From the NCBI GenBank assembly GCA_037013685.1, contig CM072886.1:58520933-58584932 (forward strand): a stretch of 64,000 bases of DNA. Reading direction: 5' to 3'. This DNA is from Acridotheres tristis. Lineage: Eukaryota; Chordata; Aves; Passeriformes; Sturnidae. Every line of letters starts with the position of its first letter. Within the stretch, counting starts at the first letter, position 1. Shown here piece after piece: positions 24,851-45,500 of this stretch. A program made the translations under genes and the position numbers. Under the pieces are notes generated by a model, which worked only from the letters and a program-made list of their open reading frames with translations, was not told the origin of the DNA and ran no database searches.

Positions 24851-27461
24851 TCCGGTGCTTTCACAGAAGTTATTTATTAACTGAAAACATTTTTAAATCA
24901 CAGTTTTTATATCCAGAAATTGCTAAACTATCACAAGTGCAATCAACACATTTGATGTGTGAGAATTCAAGTATGTCTTTTGTTGAAGAATCCCAGCTTT
25001 TGCTATGAAGACTACTTTGATTATTCTGTGCTAAACTGATGTAGACTTTACTGACATGAGGATCTTATGCTGGAATCCAACCACAATCCAATCTAGACAA
25101 AAAATATTTTTAAGTTTCTTACAAACGTTATCTTTAATTATTGTTTGTGCTTGTTATCAGGCATTGTAAAAGGTATTATTTGCCAAAACAAAAAGTTAAT
25201 ACTCATTAGAAGTGCTACTATCAGAAAAGACAAAGATTTTAAATGTACCAGTGCATCAGATCAGTAACTTTGCAGTGAAGAGAGCAAAGGTTAAATTATT
25301 TATTCTCCAACTGCACTGTCCCAAGAAGTATACTCACATTAAATACTACATTGTCATACAGGTGTAAATAAGAGGATTTTAATTTTGACCTTATACTGCA
25401 GTTCACAGGCAGACATAATTGAATTTCAGTGGCAGATATTCTACCTGTGTACAATGCCTTTAACTATGCCTGCATCATTGTGTTGTGGAGGCCGGCAACC
25501 AAGGCATGACCTTCTTTTACCCAGTTGTTTTGTCCAATTAATACTAAACACAGCGGTAGCCAAGGCTGGCAAACAGCTTTCTCCCACAACACTGTATTCC
25601 CCAAATTCAGGCAGCCTGTGTGTGCTCAATAGTGTCATCTTAGAAGTTAGCTATAGGAAAGTTTCTTGCAACTAGAGTATAACAAGGCCATCCTTTTTAT
25701 GTTCTTGACAACAAGCACAGATAACAGTACTAAGTCCTCACTACCACAAATACAGGGATTTTGTGCATTGGGAATTACTGGAAGGACAGAAAATCCCCTT
25801 TAACTGCCCTTCAGTTGGCATGATGCACACAGTACTGACAGATAATGTGCTCCAGACCCACCTGGTCTCAAGTGCTGCACAAATACAACCATAGCAAAAT
25901 ATTTAAAAATAAGGAGTAGCAGTCAAAGCTACTTCATGTGCGCTTTAAAAAAAAAACCTTGTGAAACTCGGTTCCAGCTTGCATTCCCTCTCTCCCCAAG
26001 TCTTGTGTTACCTGGTACCTCTTTACCTGATGCGATAAAATATTTTAAAATATTTAATTTCACAGGGTACATTCATTACTTTATAGGAAGAAGGGCTCTG
26101 TTGCCTTCTTTTATTTATTTTTAATGAACACAAGAAACAAAGTTTATTCCATTTAACCTCTGCTGTGCTGATTTATTCACCAAATTTACACTGCACATTT
26201 TTTAAAGTGCTTTTTTCGACTGCCATTAAAATATTTAAACAACATTGTTTATTTCATACTGAGGAAGCCTTACATCATCTTTTGAAGATGACAGAATAGT
26301 GAGGTGATGTGTCAAAGCCTCACCTCCAACCACCACTATTTAAATCTTTATTAGGTCACAAATGAGCCATGTTCAAAGATTTTTAAACCTTCCTCCCTAA
26401 GGGACCTTCACCTGTGTAACCACAAATCCAATTCAAGGCACAAAGCCCACAGGGATGGATATCTGCTCCTATTCTTTGAAGGGGGTGAGTTATGTTCCTT
26501 TAGACACTGAGCAATATTTACATCAGGGTAAATACTGTACTTCTACCCAAGGAGAGTCATGGTCTTTTCATGGAAGGGAGAGAGTTTATCTGTATCATCA
26601 TGTCACTTGTGTTTTTTTCACACAGCCCTTATAGTCTCCCCTTACAATTCTGCAAGCTGTTCCTGTGAATATCTTATCTTCCTCCTGCTTCTCACTAAGC
26701 CAGCACTTCTTTGTCCTGAACTGTCCTATTCCCAGGACTGCTGGGGCTAACGGGCATCAAACAAGGGCTATATTTCATCTTAGACATGCAAGCTGTTAGG
26801 CAAAAAGTACACCTCTTTGCTCAAAAACCTAAAGCTGAACAGGCAGCAGCCCTGCAGTTTAACAGTGCTGAAAAAGCTGTCTGTTAGGCTATGTGGATGC
26901 CTAGATTTAGCTCAAAAACAATTCCTCACCTTTTGAAAGCAGCAGATTCTCCCACAATTAAAAAAAAAAAGAAACAACTCCCCCTATACACTTGCTTCTA
27001 AAGGAGGTCACATAACCGCATTAGAAAGTCTGAGTATTTACACAAAATTCTAAAGGAAGACTGCCATCCCAAAGCCTCCCTTACCCACACTGAAATACTA
27101 AATGTATTTAAAAATGGTGGTCTAGCTTAGATAGGTTACTATCTGCTTTCATTATGCACAAGTCTCAAAGTTCTCCCAGTTACACAGGGATAATCCAAGA
27201 ACAATAAACATATATCCCTACTCATTACTAAAAATAATTGACATTGTGATCACATTGCTGAAAAACTGGATGTATAAACAAAGACCACATAAAAACATTT
27301 GGCAGCACAGAATACTGTAGATATCTCTATACACACACAGGACAGGGTTGATTAGTTCTAAAGAAGGTAGAAGTTGCATTCATCATATTTCTGGCTCAAG
27401 AAGCTTATTAAAACAACAGCACCCTTTCCCAAATTGTGGGGACTGTGCTGTTTGAAGGCTT
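24851..27461 (-). other. ALDH5A1: Probable ALDH5A1 3' untranslated region
   Basis: No coding exon is visible between the ALDH5A1 stop and 24850. TTTATT (AATAAA on the minus strand) occurs at 26110, 26114 and 24873. The human gene also has a 3' UTR of several kb, so the full span is plausible but inferred. Short frames here (for example 25385-25675) look non-coding. Confidence 0.45.
24873..24878 (-). terminator. Candidate distal polyadenylation signal of ALDH5A1
   Basis: AATAAA on the minus strand, the last such hexamer before the gap facing KIAA0319. A nearer alternative pair is at 26110-26119. Confidence 0.4.
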
Positions 27462-35053
<7,592 letters not shown>

Positions 35054-35312
35054 GGCCGCGCTCCGGGACAGGCGGCGGCGCCCGGCACAGCGCACGGCCC
35101 GCCCGCTCCGCCCCGCAGGAGGAGCTGCCGAGGGGCTGGGCCAGAAGCGGCCCGGGAGAGCCCGGGAACGGGGGCGGGGGCCCTCGGCCGGGAGTTCCAG
35201 GTCTGCCCGAGCAGGGGGAGTGTGACCGGGGCTGGGGAGGGACGCTTCTGCTTCCCGGAGGCTGATTTACCGCGCTGTGGGGACCCCGGCTTCATAGGGA
35301 GGGGGGAGGCTT

Positions 35313-35690
35313 AAAGTCACAGAATATCCTCTGGTGTTGGAAGGAACCCAAAGACATCACCGAAGTCCGACTCGTGGCCCTGCGCAGCGCACACCAGGAG
35401 TCACACCACGTGCTAAGGGCGTTGTCCAAATGTTTCTTGAGATCCATTAGGCTTGGTGGTCTGACCGCTTCCTTGGGGAGCCTGTTCCAGTGCCCAGCCA
35501 CGCTCCAGGGGAAGAACCTTTCCCTAATACCCAACCCAAACCACTACTGACGCAGCTTCATGCCATTCCCTCGGGTCCTGTGCTGAGCACCACAGAGAAG
35601 AGATCAGTGTTTGCCCTCCTCTTCCCTTCGTGAGGAAGTTGCAGACTGCGATAAGGTCTCTGGGCTCTCCGTCTCCTCTAACTTGTGTTC
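35313..35690 (-). mobile_element. CR1 LINE fragment next to the ALDH5A1 promoter
   Basis: Starts with AAAGTCACAGAATATCCTC and GTTGGAAGGAACCCAAAG, the reverse complement of a CR1 3' end, and continues through GGGGAGCCTGTTCCAGTGCC, GAAGAACCTTTCCCTAATA and CATTCCCTCGGGTCCTGTG. It is the best preserved CR1 here. It begins about 260 bases upstream of the ALDH5A1 start codon, in the same orientation as that gene. Confidence 0.93.
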
Positions 35691-36290
35691 TACTGCAGGA
35701 ACACTGGAGGCCACTGGGCCCCATGACAGCTGGCCAGTCTCTGGCACAAGTGCCATGCGAAGCCCCTGCCAGTGCCACCATTCGCTGGGGACAGGTGTGG
35801 CTGTGCGACATGCGTGAACGGTGGCAGGGAAACACGGAGTGCCCAGCCTCTGCAGCCAGAAATATATAGCAGTGTACTTGGCAGGTGTACTTACTTCCAT
35901 GAGTCTCCCACATATCAGCTGGGCTTTCAATACTGATCGTAAGACTCAGACTTACGTGTGCAATATCCTATCAGCTCACTGAAGGTTATGAATTTGTATT
36001 ACCTGAAATTCAGGAGCTAGTGTTTTTCTATTAATACTGTTTGGCAATTGGCTTTAATTTCTTTTGTGAAATGGGATGTAGTTGCTGTAAAGCAAGCACA
36101 CCATGAGTTGGACAAACTCTGAGAGGATACTCTTGGCCGTGCTGTTAGATTTAACAGAAATCTCACTGCTGCTGTGGAGTGATGCACTGATTACACTGCT
36201 CAAATCCCAGAGATATTACAGAAGTGGGGAGAATACCCACAGTTTTTTTCTTTCTACATATAAATTATTTGCAGTAAAAGAAAGCACTGG

Positions 36291-36300
36291 TATAAAATAG
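36291..36300 (+). promoter_or_regulatory. Candidate TATA box of GPLD1
   Basis: TATAAAATAG lies 141 bases before the GPLD1 ATG in an AT-rich, CpG-poor stretch. If used, transcription would begin near 36320-36330, giving a leader of about 115 bases. The start site itself is not visible. Confidence 0.45.
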
Positions 36301-36341
36301 CCTTTTAAATTTGGCAGTCATTTGCTTGCTGTGTCAGCAAT

Positions 36342-36413
36342 ATGTGTAAAAGAAAAGGCATGCTCCGTAACCTACATTTCAAAGGTCACAGTGCTACTGC
36401 TCCAGGCTTCTGA
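36342..36413 (+). CDS. Candidate upstream ORF in the GPLD1 leader (23 codons)
   Basis: An ATG with A at -3 opens 23 codons and stops at TGA 36411-36413, 27 bases before the GPLD1 ATG. It is real only if transcription starts upstream of 36342; with the predicted TATA it would be close to the cap. The peptide resembles nothing I know. Confidence 0.25.
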   Translation: MCKRKGMLRNLHFKGHSATAPGF

Positions 36414-36440
36414 AAACCACAGTTGGAGCCAGCTGGCATC

Positions 36441-36537
36441 ATGGTTGGTCCGAAGATTTGGTTTGTCTTGCTGGTTATACTCTACCATTTCTGTCAAAGA
36501 TGTATCCCGTGTGGAATTTCAACACATGTTGAAATAG
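36441..36537 (+). CDS. GPLD1: GPLD1 exon 1, signal peptide and His29
   Basis: It reads MVGPKIWFVLLVILYHFC, then CIPCGISTHVEI, and ends ATAG|GTAAGA in phase 1. Human counterpart CGLSTHVEIG. The cysteine at 24 aligns with the mature N-terminus. Confidence 0.93.
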
Positions 36538-39500
36538 GTAAGACATGTTCAAAATGTTTCCTTGTGTTTTGAATTTCTTGTGAAGAGAAGTAAATTCAGA
36601 TTCAGCTGGGAAGCAGAGAGAGGAAATAACATTAAAGTAAGGAGCAGTCTACATAATTTTAAAAATGTGAATAACAGATAGGATAAATGAGTAGTTTGAC
36701 TTTGGAGTTTGAAATTTTACTGTTTTTGTAAGTAAAATGCTTGAATTGACTTGGGTTGCGTATTTCTCCGTCTCCTAAGACACAGGCATTATGTAACTGG
36801 AATGTTTTTGTCTGTGAGTTGTACGCAGACAGAGTTTGCTTTGGAGAAAGACAAGGAATGTTTTAGGCAATTCATGGGATTCTTATATTTAAACTAAAGA
36901 AAAACACAAGTCCTTTGTGGTAACTCTGTATTAATTATGCTATACCTGCACAAGTAGATAAAATTCTGTAATGTGTTTCTATCTGTAACTAACATAATAA
37001 AAATTTTGTTCTGTGTCTTTTTCTGGTAGGTTGCTCTCTGTAGCCAGAACAACTTAGACTTGTAGAGAATGAAGGAGAGAACTGAGTGAACATCAAAATG
37101 GAGAAATATTTCTGTTTTGAACTTCTTGTTTGCCTGTGCTATTTTTAAAATCTGGTTTCTTCCACAGTTATTGCAAGCACAAACATGAGCAGTGTGAGGT
37201 TATTCTGAAACAGCTATTCATAATAATTGACAGTTTTAATTGTTTGTTCTTCTGTTTTTGTTTCTAAATCCATTGTTAAAACAGAGGGTAAAATGTAGGA
37301 TGTTCCCTTTATTCAGATAATTATCTCAGACTTTAAGTACTGAATACATGTAACTTTGAACAATTTAAAGACTGGGATTATTCATGGTGTTTGAGACTGG
37401 AGTGTGTTCACTTACTGTTCCACTTACTGAGTGTTGTACCCATGGTCAGCATCCTGGAACAATTTGCTTTTCCTAACAATGTGTCAAGAAACCCATTATA
37501 ATCTGTAGGAGAAGTCATGCTGCCTGAGGTTAGGCAAGTGCACACAACTCTGCAAGCTCAGGGCTCTAATTACCGAGTATGAGCTTCTGAGGACTTGAAA
37601 TAACAGATTTGCCAGAATAGATTGTGTTTGAAAAAAAAAAAAACAAACCTGCAAGAGAAGCAAGCTTACAGATCTGTCCCAAAGCAGTCTTTTTTTTTTT
37701 TTTTTCTTTTTCTAATCAAGGAAGCATGTTGCAGAAAACTTGTGTTTACATAATATAAAGATCTTGGTTGTCTGAGGATCTGTGTGTACACTGAACCATT
37801 GGGTCATAGTTTACAACAAGTTTTGTCCATTTGTCGGAAAATTACATTAAACTATGATCAGCTCTGATGCTGCTAAAATGAGTGCTCTTATTGTTGTTCA
37901 CATAAAAGTCTATGATGATAAGATGAAAATACTTCCAAAATTCAAACACTGAGTGCTCCAGGAAGACAAAAACAAGCAAACAAAAAAACCTCAAAAAACC
38001 AAACAACAAACCGTAGAAAGGAATTCCTCTCACTCAAAGCCAGCACTAAAGACATTCTGGGCAGCGTTTTGAAAGTACTTTTAAAATGGAGAAAAGCTCT
38101 GCCTGTTCAGAATGTTGATTGTGTTCAGTGTGCTTGGCAGAGCTGTGCTGTGTCCCACTGGCATGGCCGTGCCTGGAGGCAGGTCCGAGCGGGGAAGCTC
38201 TTTGCCCTAGGGGTTCCTGTCAGACTTGTGAGGCTCTGTGGGACTGTGGGGATCTGGCATAAAATTCCTTGTAGAGGTGGAGTTGTAGAACCTGGGCACA
38301 CTTGAGTAGTGAGAGAAGTGCGGGGGAGGTGTGAGGCAGAAGAAGCAAACTGCCAAACTGCAGCTCTCCCACACTGGAATCTGAGATGTGTGTAGAAATG
38401 TCTGAGCCTTAAAATTTTAGATTATTACTTATTATTTTGTTGTTTCTTTTCTGGTGCAAGGCTGGTCTCTAAGGCATGTTTTTTTATATGAGGATGATTT
38501 AGATTACTGGGTAAAATTCAAAGTGAAAGATCATTTAAACCCCCACAGTTTTGTCTAGATCTTATTCCAGAATAGTAATGGATTGGTTTGGATTTGGTGG
38601 GAGGAGTTTTTTGTTTGTTTTGTTGTTTGTTTTTTGGGTTGTTTTCTGGTTTTGTATTTGTTTTTGGGGTTTTTTTGTGATGTGATTTATTTGTTAAGAA
38701 ACAAATTAACTTCAATCTTTGTAAATAGCTTTAGAGGAAATGTTGGGTATTTTTAGAATAGTGTTGATAGATTATTCCTGGGATCTAATATTAATTAGGA
38801 GACCTCATTAAAGAAAAGGATGTCAGTTCATTTCATTCACTTGTTATGCCAGCTAAATAAAAATTTTGGCAGTAAGAATATCTGCTGATTCGGTGAATAA
38901 ATAGTGTTATTTACCTTGCTGACTTTAGATTTTTGTTACTTTTCATTCATGTTAAAAATTAATCAAACTGTTAAACACCCACATTGATTCCCAACATCTT
39001 TCTCACTGTTAAGGGCAATAATGAAGCTTGAATACAGAACTAGAACTTTATGGTCCACGCTTTACATATGCTGGGTGTGGTCCAGTCAGTTCACTGCTGT
39101 AGCTCATTTCTGGACATGGGGAGTTCGTTTCTTTTAATTTCAAATTATTTCGGCTTGGTTGGTCAGATGGGGAGCTAGGGATTAGGAAGAGACTGAAGAT
39201 GTGCCATAGAAAGAGCACTTCCTTATTAACTCCCTCGGTGAGAAAACATGCCCTTTCACAGGTACACAGTATTGTGGGAAATGGTGTTTCATGCACATGG
39301 CACTTGGCTTAGGTATGAAAATGTGTTGTCTTCTGGTTCTGCTAGTTCTTCTAACAAAATGTGGGCCTGGACACAATACTTATAAATCAACACTTCAATA
39401 TATTGTTTTTCAGCACATAGAGCTCTGGAATTTTTCATTAAGCATGAAGGGAGTGTTAATTATAGACAGGTAGGAGGCATGTCTAATTTTGTCCACCTTT

Positions 39501-42500
39501 CTCTGAATGTTTTTCTTTCTGTCTTGCCTTTCGTTATTATTCTCAACAACGTGTGTCAATATTGTTCCCAGACTGTATTTTAATCTTTTTTTATTCAAAA
39601 TAATTTGAATCTTTCTGCATATTATAACAGAAATATAGCAATTATACCAATGTGTGTATATATAGATATACTCTGTGTTGTTTCTTGCATGTTTTCCTAT
39701 CTGCTTTAGTCATATTCTATGTGACCAGTTTTATTAGAAGAATCAGTAGAGGACTTTGGGAAAGCAAATTTAATAAACCTAAGGACAGCAAAATGACTGC
39801 AAGGTTTTGTGCACCACATGGTGTATTTTACCGAGATAATAATTTTATTTTGCTGGCATTTAGAATGTATCTTTGATGCTGTCAGTAAAATGTGGTTTTG
39901 TGCTGTGCAATAACATTCTGATTCATTTTCCTCCCCCATCTTTTCCCCAGTTATTACTAAATCACCAAGATGCTTTTCAAGCTGGGAGCATTTATCCTGA
40001 TGCCTTTTATCCTCCAATCTGCAAACGTGGTAAGAGAAGCTTTATAAGTCCAATGTTATAACAACTGCAATTTTATGTGAAAATCCTACAGAATTTAGTG
40101 GGTTGAAAATGGTTACATTGTAAGAAATGAAGTGTGGCCAAAAATGCTTTCTTGCTTTCCTGCAAAAACTATCCACCATTTTTGTTAGAGCCTTTTTGGA
40201 GACTTTAGAGATTTAATAATGAAGTAACATATTAATAACATATTTGAGAGTGTTTTTAAAAGTAACTCCAGGGTAAATTTAACTATTTAATGGGTAGGGC
40301 AATTTGATAGAAGGATGCTGTTTGACTAAATTAGGTCAGATTACTGACTATAGAGTGGACAAAATTATCTTTTTTTAATAAATCTTAGGGAAGGCCTATA
40401 GCTATTTCCATATTTAACATAATTTGTTTTTATTAGATCAGTCAAAAAGAGGATGGGAGAATCTAAGAATCCCTGAAATGTCTAAAAAGAAAATAGTGTA
40501 GGACTTGCTGGGGGATGGGTGAGCAAGTGTTAATAACATCCCATTTTAAAGCCTTTCTTTTCCAGAGTGCAGTCTTTGCCTTTTACTCTTCTTATTAGAA
40601 ATTAATGTTGGTCTTAATTTTGCTGCTTGCAGATCCAAAGACTGCACTAAAAAATTAGTACTCTCTTGGAATAGCTGTAAAAAATGTCTTGACTTGCAAG
40701 TGGTTTCCTGATTTTTCAGCTCTGAAAGGTCAGCTCTTGATCATAATCATCTTCTCCAGCAACATTAGAGCTATAAAACACCCTGCTAGGCCTTGCTGTA
40801 GCATATTTGCTACTGAAAGGGTAAATCTGGAGCGGCTAGGAAATGGGTTAAAGAGCCCATCCTCTAGCTATTAGGGTGTTTGGGCAGATACCAGAGACAG
40901 GGCAGTGGTAAGTACTTTGTGTGAGGATATCCAGCCTTAATGGCTTCAATATTGTTGATATATTAGTCAAATTTAAAGTATTGGAAGTAGCTTATTTTAG
41001 TGGACCATGCAAATTCCATTAAATTTGAGGTGTATCCTAGATCTTTGTTTGGTTTAGAGCCAAATCACACTGTTGAAGCCAAAGTTCTATTTTTTCTCAG
41101 ACAGAGGTTGTTGATGCTGCCTGTTGGTTATGCCAATTACAGGCTGCTTGGTTCATATCCTAATGTGTTCAGTTCACATCCAGATCACCTCTCTGTTCTG
41201 GCATTTAATACTGTTTTTGTCTTCTGTCACTCATCAGGTCACTGGTCTTAGTTTCCTGCCCAGCTCTGCCAACTTCTTGTCCCAAACTTCATTCTTGCTT
41301 TCCTTGTTTTCATGACTGATGTTCTCTTGGGATTTTTTTCAGTTTTACTTCTTCTTGGTTATATCTATCTACCTCGTCTTTCCCTTCTAACCATTTTGAC
41401 CTGTCTTATACCAGGTCAGAGCTTCTGTAGCTGCAGTATCCAATCTTCATTCCTTCACTAATGTTGGAGTCCATCCTTCCTTGTTAGAGCTGGACCACTT
41501 GTCAGCAGTCTCCTTAGTCAATATGGAAGCAATAGCTCCTTCTTCAGACCTGAGCTGTTTTAACTGAGTGTGACAAGATCAAGAACAAAGCCACCCGGAC
41601 TGCCTCTTTGAACAGGAGACAAGCTTACATGTAGAAGGCTACTCTGATTTTGGCTGAGCAAGTACCATCCTTCTTTTATCTAGTTTAGCTGCACTGTAAA
41701 ATGTTAAGGGGCCAAAAGGTAACTGAATTACTCCCAAGGTATGCTCTCTCAGTGTTTAATCTACCCTTACATTGTGCAGTTTCACGCTGCTGTGTCAATA
41801 AACATGCACTCTTCCTCCAGGAGTACTGATGGTATGAACAATCTTCTTTCCCCCTAGAGAATTCAACATTGTGTGCTGCTTGATCTCTTTATGTCAGCAT
41901 CCCTTTGCACTTAGCTTCATGTAGGTACACAGAAATTTTTAGGCAAGGTCACTATTAGATCCTGCACAATCTTTTCTGCCTAAATTCAGGCGACAGTAGT
42001 AGTTGAGTCTTCAAATGAAATCTGATTTTTCCTGTTTTCCTCCCTTTTTCTCCTTCTACATTGACTGTATCTTGGCTAGTTTGCCTTTCTATTGAAAATG
42101 ATTGTGGTCATAATGATGACATAGCCTTTCTCTGCCCTGTGGAAACTGACACCTGCCAGAAAACATGACATTTTGAGTTGGCTGCTATTCCCTACAGTTT
42201 TTCTGCCATTCAAGTGGATGCATTAATTTAGTCAACAGGTTCTCTGTCAGCTCTCATTATACCTCTCTGCTTAGGAGGCAGCTTTTCATTGTACTGTACC
42301 TATTCTCAGCCACAGAGAAAAGAAGCAGGCACAAAATTTTCAGATGCTTCAAACCTAAATCATAGAAGGTAAATCTAATATCTGTTTGGATAGTATAAAT
42401 CAGATAAAAATAAGGCTCTGTTCATTACCTGGAGTGCAAAATAACATAACATTGAACAAAAGTCTATGGGATTTTAAATGGAGAAAACTCTTTCTTTTTC

Positions 42501-45500
42501 TTTTTTCTATTTCATTTTTCCCCAAAGTATAAATCAAATATTGATATAATTTTATTGCAATAGGAATGTTCCATGATGTGTCTGAAGACACTCACTGGTC
42601 ACCATTTCTCAAAACAAGTGTTGACTACATCAGAAAGAATTATCCTCAGCCTTGGGAAGAGGTAAGAAAGTTGATTAACTTTTCATTTATTTACTTAGAT
42701 TTTCGGCTGTTTTCTTCACCTTCACTTGTTGTAATTTCATCCTTTGTGAGGTGTAGAAAAAACCCAACATTTTTATATTAAATTCTCTACTTACATAGGA
42801 ACAATTGAAATCCTGTTTTAATCTTTACCGTACAAAACATTTAGTGTCCATATAAAGCCTTTCAGTTGTCTCCACTGTGGTCTGGTGCTTATGATACACT
42901 TCATAGATCTAAACTTTGGTTTAGATTGGTGGTCTTGCATTTCTGTGAGATCTGGTTGAAGGTTTGCCATTTGAAAACCAGATACCTTTTAGACTTCTCG
43001 CTTGTGAAATCTTGAACTTAGTCCAGATTTGCTCTTGTTAATGGTCTGTGAGCTATGTAGGAGGAAAGGAAAAGTCAATTTGTCAAAAGTGAGTGTGCAG
43101 AGGAATATATTTCTCTCCTCTGTCTGCCTACACAACCATGGTGGCAGAGGGAGTTTGGTCCTTGGAAGTGGAAGTGTTTATCCTTGGTCTAGAAAAAAAG
43201 TTTAGTGCACATTTAACTTGAAGTATGCAAATTACCCTCATATCAACCATGTAAGTATGTAATTCTATGGTCTTGGACTGTATAAACTGCTTTAAGCTTC
43301 TCAAGTTACAAAAGTTGACCACAGCACCAAACAATGAGCAGTCAGCACTTTGTTCTGGTAAAGTCTTGGACTTGTAAGAGCTTCTCACCTGTATCCTTGC
43401 ATAGTGCACATACAGAAAATACTAACATTTTCTAAAAGACAGGAGTAAAATGACAGACAAATGGATTGTTGTTGTGTAGGCTACAGAGAAGCTGGTGGCT
43501 TTCCTGTTTGGAATTGCTTCACATATGGTGGCAGATGTTAGCTGGCATAGCCTGGGCATCGACCAAGGATTTCTAAAGGCCATGGGAGAAGTAAGCCTGT
43601 ATTATTTTATTTATTGATACAATTGGATTTGTTGGGACGGATAGCTTTGCTTTGGACTGTGGTGGGGAGGAAAGAGAAAAGCTGGAGCCCTGTTTCAGGA
43701 TGATTTTTGGAGGGACACAATGTCACAAACTTCATACAAGTAAAGTTGGTCAGATTTGGGACCTGTAAACATTAGTGTTGCTTGGAGAGTTTGTTTCTGC
43801 TCATATTAAAAGAAACAGGCAGTTCTCTTGTTTTTCTCTTTCTCCAGATTGATTTTCATGGTTCATACTCAGAAGCTCACAGTGTTGGAGATTTTGGTAA
43901 TATTTCTGTTTGCCAATCATAGATCCTTGTATTGGAATGACTGGTCCTTTTCAAAACCATGGTGGTTGATTCTGGCTATTGTCCTGGGCAATGCAGGAGT
44001 TAAGAATGGCATATAGACACTGTTTTCTTGCCCTCTCCCATGGCTTGCAAAGCCCTGCTGTACCTGTCCTCAGGTTTCAGATGTGATAAGGCATATGGAC
44101 ACTTGGATTAAAGCCAAAATGCAGACCAAAGGATGATAAGATTTGGTTAGAGTCACTACTGGGATTTTAAATTGTACATAATTCTTGGGAGGAATAAAAC
44201 GTGCATCATACTTAAGGTGAACCTTTTGTGTACTCTAAATATATAGCTGGAAGATCTGCCACATAAATGCATACAGAAGACCCATAATAGCTTCATGCAC
44301 AGTGTTACCCATGACAGATAACAGATTTTGTTCTTGGGATATGTGGGGCTTTTTCATTCTTTCATCCTCAGGAGGAGATGTAGTGAGTCAGTTTGAGCTG
44401 GACTTCAGTTACCTGGCATCGAGTTGGTAAGATAATGAGGTTTCCTTCTTTAATATTTTATATTTATTTTTCTATAATCATATATAATAAAATTGCATAT
44501 AATATCACATAATTCTGTATTAATCTGTTTTAACAAAATGCTGCCCTTTATTTTTCTTTCAAAAGAAACCCTTGCAACTATTTTAAATGTTATGAGTCTG
44601 GTGTTCCTTATATGCGTATTTACTGTTCCCTGACATGAAAAACTGGTAGGACAGAAGAGAGTTTTATGTATAGGAACACAGCAAAAAAGAGTAAATTATT
44701 TATGTCTTGAGTTATAAGTAGTTATATATAAAATAACTAGTGAAAACCTTTTGCTGGAATCTCCTAGCAGCTAGTAAAATAACTCAGTTAAGTGGCAATC
44801 TCAGTGAGATTTGAAGTTTTGGAAGCTGAGGATGTTGAATTCAGACAGTTTTAAAAGCATAAAAATGAGCAGAAAATTTAGATATCCACTTCCCCCGCCC
44901 CCAGTTGCATGTGCAATCCTGGTATTTGTAAATCTTCATGACTTTGTGTATTCTTTTGAAATTTGGAATGTTTTATTGGCTGTTGTTATTACCAGAACTG
45001 CAATCTTTTATCGGGTGATGTGGAACATCTATTGTTGTAATATATTCTTTTTGTTTCTAGGTATGTACCTGTCAAAGACCTAGCAGCTATCTACAAAGAA
45101 TTTTATGGAAAAGAGATCATAACTGAAAGCACAATTGCTGAATGTACTTATCTGCTATTTTTTGAACTGTAAGTTGAAATACCTCTGCCTGAGCTTTTTA
45201 AGTGAAACATATGTAGGAGAAATATGATAATCGTATTTGAAACATCTTACACGTTGATGTCAGCAACATCACAGAACATCTGAATTTTTTAAATGAATAT
45301 GATTCAAATTTGGACTACTTAATGACTGGTAAATTAATTTTTACACCACAGATGGTGAATCTTAGCTATTTAATGCATTTATGCATTTAACAGATTTAGG
45401 CCTATTTGAGAGTGGCTGTGTCTTCAAATACCATTGCACTGTGGTGAGTTAGCAGTATAATTATCATGCATGGAAGGAGTCTCTGGATACATGCCTTATC

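Larger units (their letters stand above)
35054..36440. other. Intergenic region between divergent ALDH5A1 and GPLD1
   Basis: Holds the ALDH5A1 CpG-island promoter, a CR1 fragment, then 35691-36290 with no gene or repeat I recognise, a candidate GPLD1 TATA box and the short GPLD1 leader. Confidence 0.7.

Noticed and set aside
25385..25675. Open frames of 96 and 65 codons on opposite strands
   Set aside because: They lie in the presumed ALDH5A1 3' UTR, have no flanking splice sites and resemble no known protein.
35093..35095. Upstream in-frame start for ALDH5A1
   Set aside because: The codon is GTG on the minus strand, not ATG; the ATG at 35053 has a strong Kozak context and matches the MAT start of the orthologue.
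37632..37706. Possible SINE or processed pseudogene bounded by A and T tracts
   Set aside because: No tRNA-like promoter boxes or gene-like body lies between the tracts.
41210..42060. Pyrimidine-rich stretch with open frames in GPLD1 intron 3
   Set aside because: No domain, terminal repeats or splice signals were recognised; I could not assign it to a retroelement family.
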